This document shows, in pieces, positions 24,365 to 32,861 of a DNA stretch of 40,520 nucleotides. Position 1 is the first letter of the stretch, and every line of letters begins with the position of its first letter. Source of the DNA: Azospirillum humicireducens (GTDB lineage Bacteria; Pseudomonadota; Alphaproteobacteria; Azospirillales; Azospirillaceae); contig NZ_CP028903.1 in the NCBI RefSeq assembly GCF_001639105.2, forward strand, positions 481,540-522,059. Direction: 5' to 3'. The notes beneath the pieces are model-generated. The model did not search any database and was not told the DNA's origin. It saw nothing but the letters and a program-made list of their open reading frames with translations. The translations under genes were made by a program, and so were the position numbers.

Positions 24365-25264
24365 ATGCAGGAAAAGCTGGAATTTCTGATCGCGCTGGCC
24401 ACCGAGAAGCATTTCGGCCGCGCGGCGCAGGTCTGCGGGGTGTCGCAGCCCAACCTGTCCGCGGCGATCAAACAACTGGAATCGACCATGGGCGTGCCGC
24501 TGGTCGACCGTGGCGCCCGCTTCATCGGCTTCACTCCGGAAGGGGAACGGGTTCTGGACTGGGCGCGGCGCATCGTCGGCGACTACAAGGCGATGCGCGC
24601 CGACATCGAGACGATGAAGCAGGGGCTGACCGGCACGCTTCGGCTGGTGGTGGTGCCGACGGCGCTGCCCATGGTCCAGCGTCTGACCGCCACCGTCTGG
24701 TCGATGCATCCCGGCATCAAGATCACCATCGCGTCCCACAGCTCCACCGAGATCCTGTCGCGGCTGGAGAATCTGGAGGCGGAGGCCGGCATCACCTATC
24801 TCGACAACGAACCGCTGGGCAATGTGGACGAGGTGCCGCTCTATCACGAGCGCTATCACCTGATCACCTCGGTGGACGGCCCTTTCGGTGCGCGGGACAG
24901 CGTGACCTGGGAGGAGGCGGCGACCGTTCCGCTCTGCCTGCTGAACGCCAACATGCAGAACCGCCGCATCATCGACCGCGCCTTCGCCGAGGCGGGCGTG
25001 CATGCCGAACCGATGCTGGAATCCAACTCCATCGTCGTGCTGACCAACCACCTCTGCACCGGCATGTGGTCGACGATCATGCCGCGGATCATGGCGGATT
25101 CGCTGTTGCTGCCCCCGACCATCCGCGCCGTCCCCATCGTGGCCCCGGAACTGTCCACCCTGATCGGCCTCGTGGTCGCCCGCCGCGACCCGCAGCCGCC
25201 GCTGACGGCGGCGCTGATCGCCGATGCACGCCGGCTCGCCCCGGAACTGGCGATGGCGGCGTGA
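24365..25264 (+). CDS. LysR-type transcriptional regulator of the FHL locus
   Basis: 299 residues. N-terminal winged helix-turn-helix (ATEKHFGRAAQVCGVSQPNLSAAIKQLES, residues about 12-41, cited here only as its span and ends: ATEKHFGRAA to AIKQLES), then a substrate-binding domain from about residue 90. The effector-domain phrase GITYLDNEPLG resembles LysR proteins found beside formate dehydrogenase operons, as far as I recall. It sits downstream of fdhF and the short hypA, and no FhlA homologue is present, so it is the best local candidate for formate- or redox-responsive control of hyf, fdhF and hyp. An FNR-type box precedes it. Confidence 0.85.
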   Translation: MQEKLEFLIALATEKHFGRAAQVCGVSQPNLSAAIKQLESTMGVPLVDRGARFIGFTPEGERVLDWARRIVGDYKAMRADIETMKQGLTGTLRLVVVPTALPMVQRLTATVWSMHPGIKITIASHSSTEILSRLENLEAEAGITYLDNEPLGNVDEVPLYHERYHLITSVDGPFGARDSVTWEEAATVPLCLLNANMQNRRIIDRAFAEAGVHAEPMLESNSIVVLTNHLCTGMWSTIMPRIMADSLLLPPTIRAVPIVAPELSTLIGLVVARRDPQPPLTAALIADARRLAPELAMAA

Positions 25265-25406
25265 TCACAGGGCAGCTTTGCCGACTGGTCATACCACTTG
25301 ACGATTTGTCGCGCCCCCGTGCTGCGATGCAGCATGATAAGGAATCGGAACGGGAGACGCGCCGGGATCGGCCCGTCCACGCCTCCCCCCGAGGAGTGCT
25401 TTTCCA

Positions 25407-25841
25407 ATGAATACCGAGACTTCGTCCCACCGCTGGTCGGTCGCCCCGGCCCAGCGCGCGCTCGACCATGAGCCGCTGGACGCCGACATCCATGCCAGCT
25501 TCGCCCGCGTGGTCGCACGCCTGCACAGCGAAGCGGACGCGCTTGCACGGCGCATGGCCGATGTGGGCACCGTCGAGCTGGCGGATCGTGACGGCGGGGC
25601 GCAACTGCTCTATCGCGTCCATCATGGCGAAGACCATGGCGAGGGGCTGCACCGGCTGGTCGGCAGCTTCGACCTGCATCTGACCCATGACGGCAAGGCG
25701 GCCATCCACATGCGGATCCGCGGCGATCTGCCGCCGGCCGAAGTTCTGGACTTCGACTGCGTGACGGCCGACCATCTCCGGACCCGGCTGCACATGTTCG
25801 AGACGGGCTGCCGCCGCCTGCCGATGGCGCGCGCCGCCTGA
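25407..25841 (+). CDS. Uncharacterised 144-residue protein of the FHL cluster
   Basis: I do not recognise this family. It is soluble and acidic-to-neutral, with many His and Asp residues. A helical first half (LDADIHASFARVVARLHSEA) leads to a predicted beta region (AQLLYRVHHGEDHG, GSFDLHLTHDGKAAIHMRI) and a helical end (TADHLRTRLHMFETGCRRLP). It has a GAGGAG site about 10 bases before the ATG and codon use like its neighbours, so it looks real. Size and order of secondary structure faintly recall the FHL regulator HycA (about 153 residues), but I see no convincing sequence match. It lies between the LysR gene and an HD-domain gene. Confidence 0.65.
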   Translation: MNTETSSHRWSVAPAQRALDHEPLDADIHASFARVVARLHSEADALARRMADVGTVELADRDGGAQLLYRVHHGEDHGEGLHRLVGSFDLHLTHDGKAAIHMRIRGDLPPAEVLDFDCVTADHLRTRLHMFETGCRRLPMARAA

Positions 25842-25972
25842 TCGGACCGTCGGAGACCCTGCAGCCGCTTCTCCCCGCAGCGAAGCCCCCGCAGCGGACC
25901 ATAGGCGCACTGTCGCCGCCTGGGCGGACAACGGCGAAGTCGCCGCCCGCCCCGCGGCACGGAGGAGACCAG

Positions 25973-26509
25973 ATGTCTGACAACAATGAACTGATCACGG
26001 CGGCGCTGCGCCATGCGGCTGCCCTGCACGACGGCACCTTCCGCCCCGACCGGGCGCGCACGCCCTTCGTCTCGCATCTGTCGGAGACCGCCGAGCTGGT
26101 GGCCCAGGCCGGCGGCACGCCGGCGGAGATCGCCGCCGCCTGGCTCCACGACGCGGTCGAGGATGGGCTGACCACCATCGCCGAACTGGCCGACCGCTTC
26201 GGGCCTGAGGTCGCCGACCTCGTGGCCGCCGTCAGCGACGCGCCGGAGGATGTCGGCCGGGCGATTGCCGAACGCAAGGCGCTTCAAGCCGCCCGCCTCT
26301 CCGCGGCGCCCGATGGGGCCAAGCGCATCAAGCTGGCCGAGCAGATCTCGATTCTGAAGGCGCTGGCGGTGGAACGCCCGCTGTCCTGGAGCGTGGAGCG
26401 GGCGGAGGCCTATGTCGAAGGCTCCCGCCTCGTCGCGGAGGCCTGTGCCGCCGCCAGCCCGCTGCTGGCCGAACGCTACGCCGCAGCGCTGGCCGGCGCC
26501 TCGCACTGA
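25973..26509 (+). CDS. MESH1/SpoT-like HD-domain phosphohydrolase
   Basis: 178 residues, the length of stand-alone MESH1-type small alarmone hydrolases. HD motifs: His35 (FVSHLSETAE), His59-Asp60 (AAWLHDAVEDGLTT), the ERK segment at 100-102, and AKRIKLAEQISIL. In SpoT/MESH1 the last motif reads KLAD, and that Asp is a metal ligand; here it is Glu123. It may hydrolyse (p)ppGpp or another nucleotide, or activity may be altered. GGAGGAG precedes the ATG. It is the last gene of the plus-strand FHL segment and converges on dctD 15 bases away. Its link with FHL is positional only. Confidence 0.8.
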   Translation: MSDNNELITAALRHAAALHDGTFRPDRARTPFVSHLSETAELVAQAGGTPAEIAAAWLHDAVEDGLTTIAELADRFGPEVADLVAAVSDAPEDVGRAIAERKALQAARLSAAPDGAKRIKLAEQISILKALAVERPLSWSVERAEAYVEGSRLVAEACAAASPLLAERYAAALAGASH

Positions 26510-26524
26510 TCGGGCACGGGTCCG

Positions 26525-27865
26525 TCACGACAGGCCGTATTTCCTGATCTTGTCGTGCAGCGTGGTTTTTGCGATCTGCAACTCCTCCGCTGCACGGGCG
26601 AGGCTGTGGCCGGTGCGGCGCAGCGTGTCGGCGATCAGCGCGCGTTCGAAGGCCTCGACCGCCTCGGCCAGCGGCCGGGCGGTCGCGGGATGGGCTGAGG
26701 CGAAAGGGGGGAAACCCTGTTCGATGCCCAGCACACAGCGGTCGGCGACATTGTGCAGTTCGCGCACATTGCCGGGCCAGTCATAGGCCATCAGCCGCCG
26801 CATCCGCTCCGCATCCGGCGGCGGCACCGGGCGGCCATGGCGGGCGGCGGCCTGCAGGGCGAACTGTTCGAACAGCAACGGGATGTCCTCGCGCCTCTCG
26901 CGCAGGGGCGGCAGCGGCAGGTTGGCGACATTCAGCCGGTAATAGAGGTCGGCACGGAACTGCCCGCGGTCGGCCAGTTCGCGCAGATCCACCTTGGTCG
27001 CGGCGACCACCCGGCAATCGACATGGATCGGCGTGTTGGAGCCCAGCCGTTCCAGCGTGCGTTCCTGAAGGACCCGCAGGAACTTGATCTGCACCGGCAT
27101 CGGCATGCTCTCGATCTCGTCGAGGAACAGCGTGCCGCCGTTGGCATGCTCCACCTTGCCGATCCGGCGCTTGCCGGCCCCGGTGAAGGCTCCGGCCTCA
27201 TGCCCGAAAATCTCGCTGTCGATCAGGCTGTCCGGCAGGCCGCCGCAATTGATGGCGACGAAGTTGCCGGCACGGCGCGGACTGGCGTCATGCAGGCAGC
27301 GCGCCGCCAGTTCCTTGCCGGAACCGGTCTCGCCATGGATCAGCACGTCGGCGGCGGAGCTGGCAAGGTCGCCGATCAACCGGCGCACCCGCGCCATCTG
27401 GGGCGATCCGCCGACCAGCCGCGCTTCGATGCTGTCGCGGTTCTGCAGCCGGGCGCGCAGCTCGCGCACCTCCAGCGTCAGCCGCCGCTTGTCCAGCGCC
27501 CGCCGCACCACCTCGACCAGATAGTCGGGGGAGAAGGGCTTCTCGATGAAGTCGTGGGCGCCCAGCTTCATCGCCTGAACTGCCATCGACACGTCGCCAT
27601 GGCCGGTCATCAACACCACCGGCAGATCCGCATCGACGGCAAGCAGGGCGGACAGCAGGTCCATCCCGTCCATGCCCGGCAGGCGGATGTCGGTGACGAC
27701 CACGCCGGGAAAGCCGTCCGCCACCAGCCGCCGCGCCTTCTCCGCGCTGTCCACCGCCTGGGTCGGAATGTCCTCCAGCTCCAGCGCCTGCTGGCAACCG
27801 AGGCTGACGTTCGGGTCGTCCTCAACGATCAGAACCTTCAGGGCGGCGGAGGAAGTGTCGGACAT
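26525..27865 (-). CDS. dctD: C4-dicarboxylate transport response regulator, sigma-54 activator DctD
   Basis: 446 residues, NtrC-family layout. Receiver domain 1-125 with phospho-accepting Asp59 (VVVTDIRLPG) and Lys109. AAA+ domain about 150-380 with Walker A GETGSGKE (178-185) and the sigma-54 contact loop GAFTGA (225-230). C-terminal Fis-type helix-turn-helix ends the protein (ARAAEELQIAKTTLHDKIRK). The start overlaps the dctB end by 28 bases, so the pair is coupled. Its probable targets are the paired sites at 32717-32762 and the sigma-54 promoter before aspA. A role in hyf control is possible but unsupported. Confidence 0.9.
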   Translation of the reverse strand: MSDTSSAALKVLIVEDDPNVSLGCQQALELEDIPTQAVDSAEKARRLVADGFPGVVVTDIRLPGMDGMDLLSALLAVDADLPVVLMTGHGDVSMAVQAMKLGAHDFIEKPFSPDYLVEVVRRALDKRRLTLEVRELRARLQNRDSIEARLVGGSPQMARVRRLIGDLASSAADVLIHGETGSGKELAARCLHDASPRRAGNFVAINCGGLPDSLIDSEIFGHEAGAFTGAGKRRIGKVEHANGGTLFLDEIESMPMPVQIKFLRVLQERTLERLGSNTPIHVDCRVVAATKVDLRELADRGQFRADLYYRLNVANLPLPPLRERREDIPLLFEQFALQAAARHGRPVPPPDAERMRRLMAYDWPGNVRELHNVADRCVLGIEQGFPPFASAHPATARPLAEAVEAFERALIADTLRRTGHSLARAAEELQIAKTTLHDKIRKYGLS

Positions 27866-29715
27866 GCGAGGTCTTCAGCCAGGATGGTGGTCGGGTCGGC
27901 GGGCAGGGCGGCGGCGGGGAGGTCGATGGTGAAGACCGCCCCGCCATCGGCACCGTTCGCCCCGCTCAGGGTGCCGCCGAAGTCACGCACGATCCCGGCC
28001 GAGATGGCAAGCCCCAAGCCAAGACCGCCGCTGCCCTCCCTGTTCCCGTCCTTCGCCGTCTCCTTGGTGGTGAAGAAGGGTTCGAACAGGCGGGGAAGCA
28101 CCTCCTCGGACAGGCCGGGGCCATTGTCCGCCACCTGGATGCGGGTCCGGCCATCCTCCGTCCGCGCCGTCAGGGTCAGCCTGCCGTCCTTCCGTCCGGC
28201 CAGCGCGTCCAGGGCATTGGCGACCAGATTGATCGCCACCTGCTCCAACCGGTTGGGATCGCACAGTGCCGCGACATCCTCCGGCACCTCCAGCTGCACG
28301 GCGACGCCGGAGCGCCGCAGCCGCTGCTCCAGCAGGAACAGCGCGTTGTCGATGGGCCGCCGCACCGCCACAGGGCGGGGGGCGCCCGAGGATTTGCGGG
28401 CGAAGGATTTCAGCTGGCTGGTCAGGGCGCCCATGGCATCCACCAGTTGGGCGATGCGTTCCAGATTGCCTTGGGCCGCATCGAGGTTGCCCCGTTGGAG
28501 GAACTTGACCGTGTTGCCCGACAGGGTGCGCAGTGCCGCCAGCGGCTGGTTCAGCTCATGCGCCAGCCCGGCGGAGAGTTGGCCGATCACCGCCAGCTTG
28601 CCGGCATGCACCAGCTCGTCCTGGGCGGCGCGCAGATTGCGGGTGCGCTCCTCCACCTTGCGTTCGAGGTCGCGCAGATGGCCGCGGCGCTGCACCCACA
28701 TCAACAGCAGGATGCCGAGGAAGGCGCTGCCGACCGCCGCCAGTGCCGCACGGGTCCAGGCCATGCCGGTGATGTCCGAGGCCGGCGACAGCACGGTCAT
28801 CGTCCAGCCGGTGCCGTGCAGCGGCGCCGTCTGGGCCAGGAAGCTGCCGCTGACCGGGAACACGCCCGTCGTCTCCGCCTCTCCGTCCGCCGGGCCGGCG
28901 AGCCGCACCAGTTCCGCGTCGGGCGCGATGCGGTCCAGTGGCGTCAGCCCCAGCGGCGGCAACGGGTGGGCATTGTACTGCAGGGTCCGCTCGAAATGCC
29001 GGCGCGTCGGCTCGTCCATCGCCCGCAGGGAGGTGAATTTCCACGAGGTCACGGAGGCCAGGATCACGACGCCGTTCTCGTCGGTGACAAGGACCGGCGC
29101 CTCCACCGTGGACCAGGATTGTTCCAGCTGCTCCAGGCTGACCTTCACCACCGCGACGCCGACGATGGCGCCGTCTTCCGCCAGCGGCGAGGACAGGTAA
29201 TAGCCGGCCTCGCCCCGCGTGGTGCCGACGCCGAACAGACGGCCCTGGCGGCCGGCGGCGGCCTCGATGAAATAGGGGCGGTAGGACAGATCCTCGCCGA
29301 TGAAGCTGTCGGGGCGGTTCCAGTTGCTGGCGGCCACCACCCGGCCCTGGCGGTTCAGCACATAGATCGACAGGGTGCCCGCCCGCTCGTTCAGCCGCTC
29401 AAGATAGCGGTTCAGCCCCCAGGCCAGCGGTGCTCGCCCGGTCACGAGGTCGAGAACGTCGCGCTCCAACCCCAGCGTGGCCGGGAAATAGGCGTATTTG
29501 TCGATCTCCCGTTCCAGGCTCTCGGCATAGAGGTCGAGCCGGTGGCGCCCGGTCTCCCGCAGGGCGGCCAGCCCCATCCCCTCGCTGACGCGGAAGCCCG
29601 CCAGCCCGGCGAACAGGGCCAACCCGGCGATGACCGGCAGGAGAAGACCGATGGTGCGGAGGCGGCGTGCGATCGGCATGAAAAAGGCGGGCAGGGGCGG
29701 GGACAGCCGCATCAT
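27838..29715 (-). CDS. dctB: C4-dicarboxylate sensor histidine kinase DctB
   Basis: 625 residues. Membrane span near 22-41, a periplasmic double-Cache sensing region to about 310, a second span (about 312-335), a coiled linker (RDLERKVEERTRNLRAAQDE), then HisKA with His386 in SAGLAHELNQPLAAL. The ATPase domain has the N box VAINLVANALDAL, G1 VADNGPGL and G2 GGLGLGLAIS. It senses dicarboxylates and phosphorylates DctD. ATG at 29715 follows GGGAGG; a second ATG is adjacent, and the open frame to 29841 is low complexity and unlikely. Starts 53 bases beyond dctA. Confidence 0.9.
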   Translation of the reverse strand: MMRLSPPLPAFFMPIARRLRTIGLLLPVIAGLALFAGLAGFRVSEGMGLAALRETGRHRLDLYAESLEREIDKYAYFPATLGLERDVLDLVTGRAPLAWGLNRYLERLNERAGTLSIYVLNRQGRVVAASNWNRPDSFIGEDLSYRPYFIEAAAGRQGRLFGVGTTRGEAGYYLSSPLAEDGAIVGVAVVKVSLEQLEQSWSTVEAPVLVTDENGVVILASVTSWKFTSLRAMDEPTRRHFERTLQYNAHPLPPLGLTPLDRIAPDAELVRLAGPADGEAETTGVFPVSGSFLAQTAPLHGTGWTMTVLSPASDITGMAWTRAALAAVGSAFLGILLLMWVQRRGHLRDLERKVEERTRNLRAAQDELVHAGKLAVIGQLSAGLAHELNQPLAALRTLSGNTVKFLQRGNLDAAQGNLERIAQLVDAMGALTSQLKSFARKSSGAPRPVAVRRPIDNALFLLEQRLRRSGVAVQLEVPEDVAALCDPNRLEQVAINLVANALDALAGRKDGRLTLTARTEDGRTRIQVADNGPGLSEEVLPRLFEPFFTTKETAKDGNREGSGGLGLGLAISAGIVRDFGGTLSGANGADGGAVFTIDLPAAALPADPTTILAEDLACPTLPPPP

Positions 29716-29768
29716 AGCAGAAGCCCCCCTCCCATTGCCCGCCTGCCTTGAGGACTGCGGCGTCCCGC

Positions 29769-31040
29769 TTACTCCGCCGCTGCCGGGGCGGGCAGGGGCG
29801 CCTCGTCCTCCTCGTCCTCCTCGCCGATTGCGCCTTCCCACTTGGCGACCACCGTGGTGGCGATGCCATTGCCGAGAACGTTGGTGGCGGTACGGCCCAT
29901 GTCGAGGAAGTGGTCGATGCCCATGATCAGCAGCACGCCGGCCTCCGGCAGGTTGAACATCGGCAGAACGGCGGCCACGACGACCAGCGACGACCGCGGA
30001 ACGCCGGCGATGCCCTTGCTCGACACCATCAGCACCAGCAGCATGACGATCTGCTGTTCCAGCGTCAGCGGGATGCCATAGGCCTGGGCGATGAACAGCG
30101 ACGCGAAGGCCGTGTAGATCATCGAACCGTCGAGGTTGAAGGAATAGCCGAGCGGCAGGACGAAGCCGATCACCCGCTCACGCACACCCAGGGTCTTCAG
30201 CTCCTCCATCACCCGCGGATAGGCCGATTCACTGGACGCGGTGGAGAAGCCCAGCAGCATCGGCTGGCGCATGGCCTTGACCACACGGAACACATCGCCC
30301 TTCAGCACGATGAAGCCGGCGAAGATCAGCACCGCCCACAGCACGGCCAGGGCCACATAGAAGCTGCCCATGAACTTGCCGTAGACCGCCAGAACGCTCA
30401 GCCCCTGGGTCGTCACCACGTTGGCGACGGCGGCGAAGACGCCGATGGGGGCGAAGAGCATGACATAGCCGGTGACCTTCAGCATCACCGGCACGACCTC
30501 TTCGATCGAGCGGGCGAGCAGGCCGGCCTTGGTGTCGCGCAGCTGGCCGATGGCGAGGCCGACGAAGATCGAGAAGATCAGGATCTGCAGGATCTCGTTG
30601 TTCGCCATCGCCTCGAAGAAATTGCGCGGGAAGACGTGGGTCAGGAAATCCTTCAGGTTCAGGGCCGAGGTCTTCAGCCCGGCGCTGGCCGCGGTATCCG
30701 GCAGCGGCACGCCGACATTGGCGCCCGGATGCAGCAGGTTGGCGAAGACCAGCCCGATGAACAGCGAGACGAAGGAAGCCATCAGGAACCAGCCGACCGC
30801 CTTGCCGCCGATGCGGCCGACGGTGCGGGCGTCGCCCATGCCGGCCATGCCGGCGACCAGGGTGGAGAAGATGAGGGGCGCGATGATCATCTTGATCAGG
30901 CGCAGGAAGATGTCCGTCACCATCGCGAAATAGCTGGCGATGGTCTTGGCGGCGGCCGGGTCGAACATGCTGTTGCAGACATAGCCGGTGACGATGCCCA
31001 GCAGCATGGCGACGATGATCAGCGTCGTCTGTTTGTTCAT
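29769..31040 (-). CDS. dctA: C4-dicarboxylate:H+/Na+ symporter DctA
   Basis: 423 residues, DAACS (Glt-type) fold. Re-entrant loop 1 (LLGFSTASSESAYPRV), the helix-7 motif SFNLDGSMIY, re-entrant loop 2 (VSSKGIAGVPRSSLVV) and helix-8 GRTATNVLGN are all present. The C-terminus is acidic (GEEDEEDEAPLP) and probably cytoplasmic. It should import succinate, malate, fumarate and perhaps aspartate. It follows aspA by 110 bases; that gap holds only a small GC-rich stem (31113-31130) and no sigma-54 site, so it is probably transcribed from the aspA promoter. Confidence 0.9.
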   Translation of the reverse strand: MNKQTTLIIVAMLLGIVTGYVCNSMFDPAAAKTIASYFAMVTDIFLRLIKMIIAPLIFSTLVAGMAGMGDARTVGRIGGKAVGWFLMASFVSLFIGLVFANLLHPGANVGVPLPDTAASAGLKTSALNLKDFLTHVFPRNFFEAMANNEILQILIFSIFVGLAIGQLRDTKAGLLARSIEEVVPVMLKVTGYVMLFAPIGVFAAVANVVTTQGLSVLAVYGKFMGSFYVALAVLWAVLIFAGFIVLKGDVFRVVKAMRQPMLLGFSTASSESAYPRVMEELKTLGVRERVIGFVLPLGYSFNLDGSMIYTAFASLFIAQAYGIPLTLEQQIVMLLVLMVSSKGIAGVPRSSLVVVAAVLPMFNLPEAGVLLIMGIDHFLDMGRTATNVLGNGIATTVVAKWEGAIGEEDEEDEAPLPAPAAAE

Positions 31041-31150
31041 GGTCCTACTACCTCACCTGTCCCGCCCGCCTCACGCGCCGGCCGGGGTACGGTCGATTGG
31101 GTCCCGGCCCGCCGGCCCTTTGCGGGGCCGTGGACCGGGGGGCGGAACGG

Positions 31151-32566
<1,416 letters not shown>

Positions 32567-32626
32567 CGGACGTTTCGCTCCCGTGATTTGAGTCCGCCCC
32601 GTCTGCGCGGGACGCGACCCGTAAGG

Positions 32627-32642
32627 AGCAACCGGCGTGCCA
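32627..32642 (-). promoter_or_regulatory. Sigma-54 promoter of aspA-dctA-dctB-dctD
   Basis: Read on the minus strand, TGGCACGCCGGTTGCT matches the sigma-54 consensus TGGCACG-N4-TTGCW at every defined position, with the invariant GG and GC ten bases apart. Transcription would start near 32616, leaving a leader of about 50 bases before aspA. Confidence 0.88.
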
Positions 32643-32716
32643 GTGCCCGCCCTTGCCGGCCAGCCTGCTAAGCTGTTGGAACTATGCGGTTCCATTGTTG
32701 GTCAGAGCCGCCGCTG

Positions 32717-32762
32717 TTCGGATTTCCGAACGCGCCTCGCGAGGGGCGTTCGGAAATCCGGA
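32717..32762. promoter_or_regulatory. Paired upstream activator sites, probable DctD binding
   Basis: Two near-palindromes, TTCGGATTTCCGAA (32717-32730) and TTCGGAAATCCGGA (32749-32762), face each other as an inverted pair with centres 32 bases apart. They lie about 110 and 140 bases upstream of the predicted sigma-54 start. The core CGGAAATCCG resembles rhizobial DctD sites as I recall them. The pair also forms a strong hairpin that could end transcription of the upstream decarboxylase gene. Confidence 0.72.
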
Positions 32763-32861
32763 TATGGGTTGCGTGCTGTTGCGGCGGCTTGAAGATCAGG
32801 CTTTCGGACTGTTGCGCAATTCCGCCTCACCTCGACGGCGAAGGGATAGGGAGAGACCCGC

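Noticed and set aside
25280..25334. TGGTCATACCA and the TGCTGC-GAT-GCAGCA palindrome after the LysR gene as operators or terminator
   Set aside because: Both are short, have no T tract and no matching copies elsewhere in the window; likely chance in high-GC DNA.
32719..32760. Hairpin taken as a plain terminator of the decarboxylase gene
   Set aside because: No T run follows on the minus strand, and each arm is itself a near-palindrome with DctD-like core at the right distance from a consensus sigma-54 promoter; activator sites explain it better, though termination may be a side effect.
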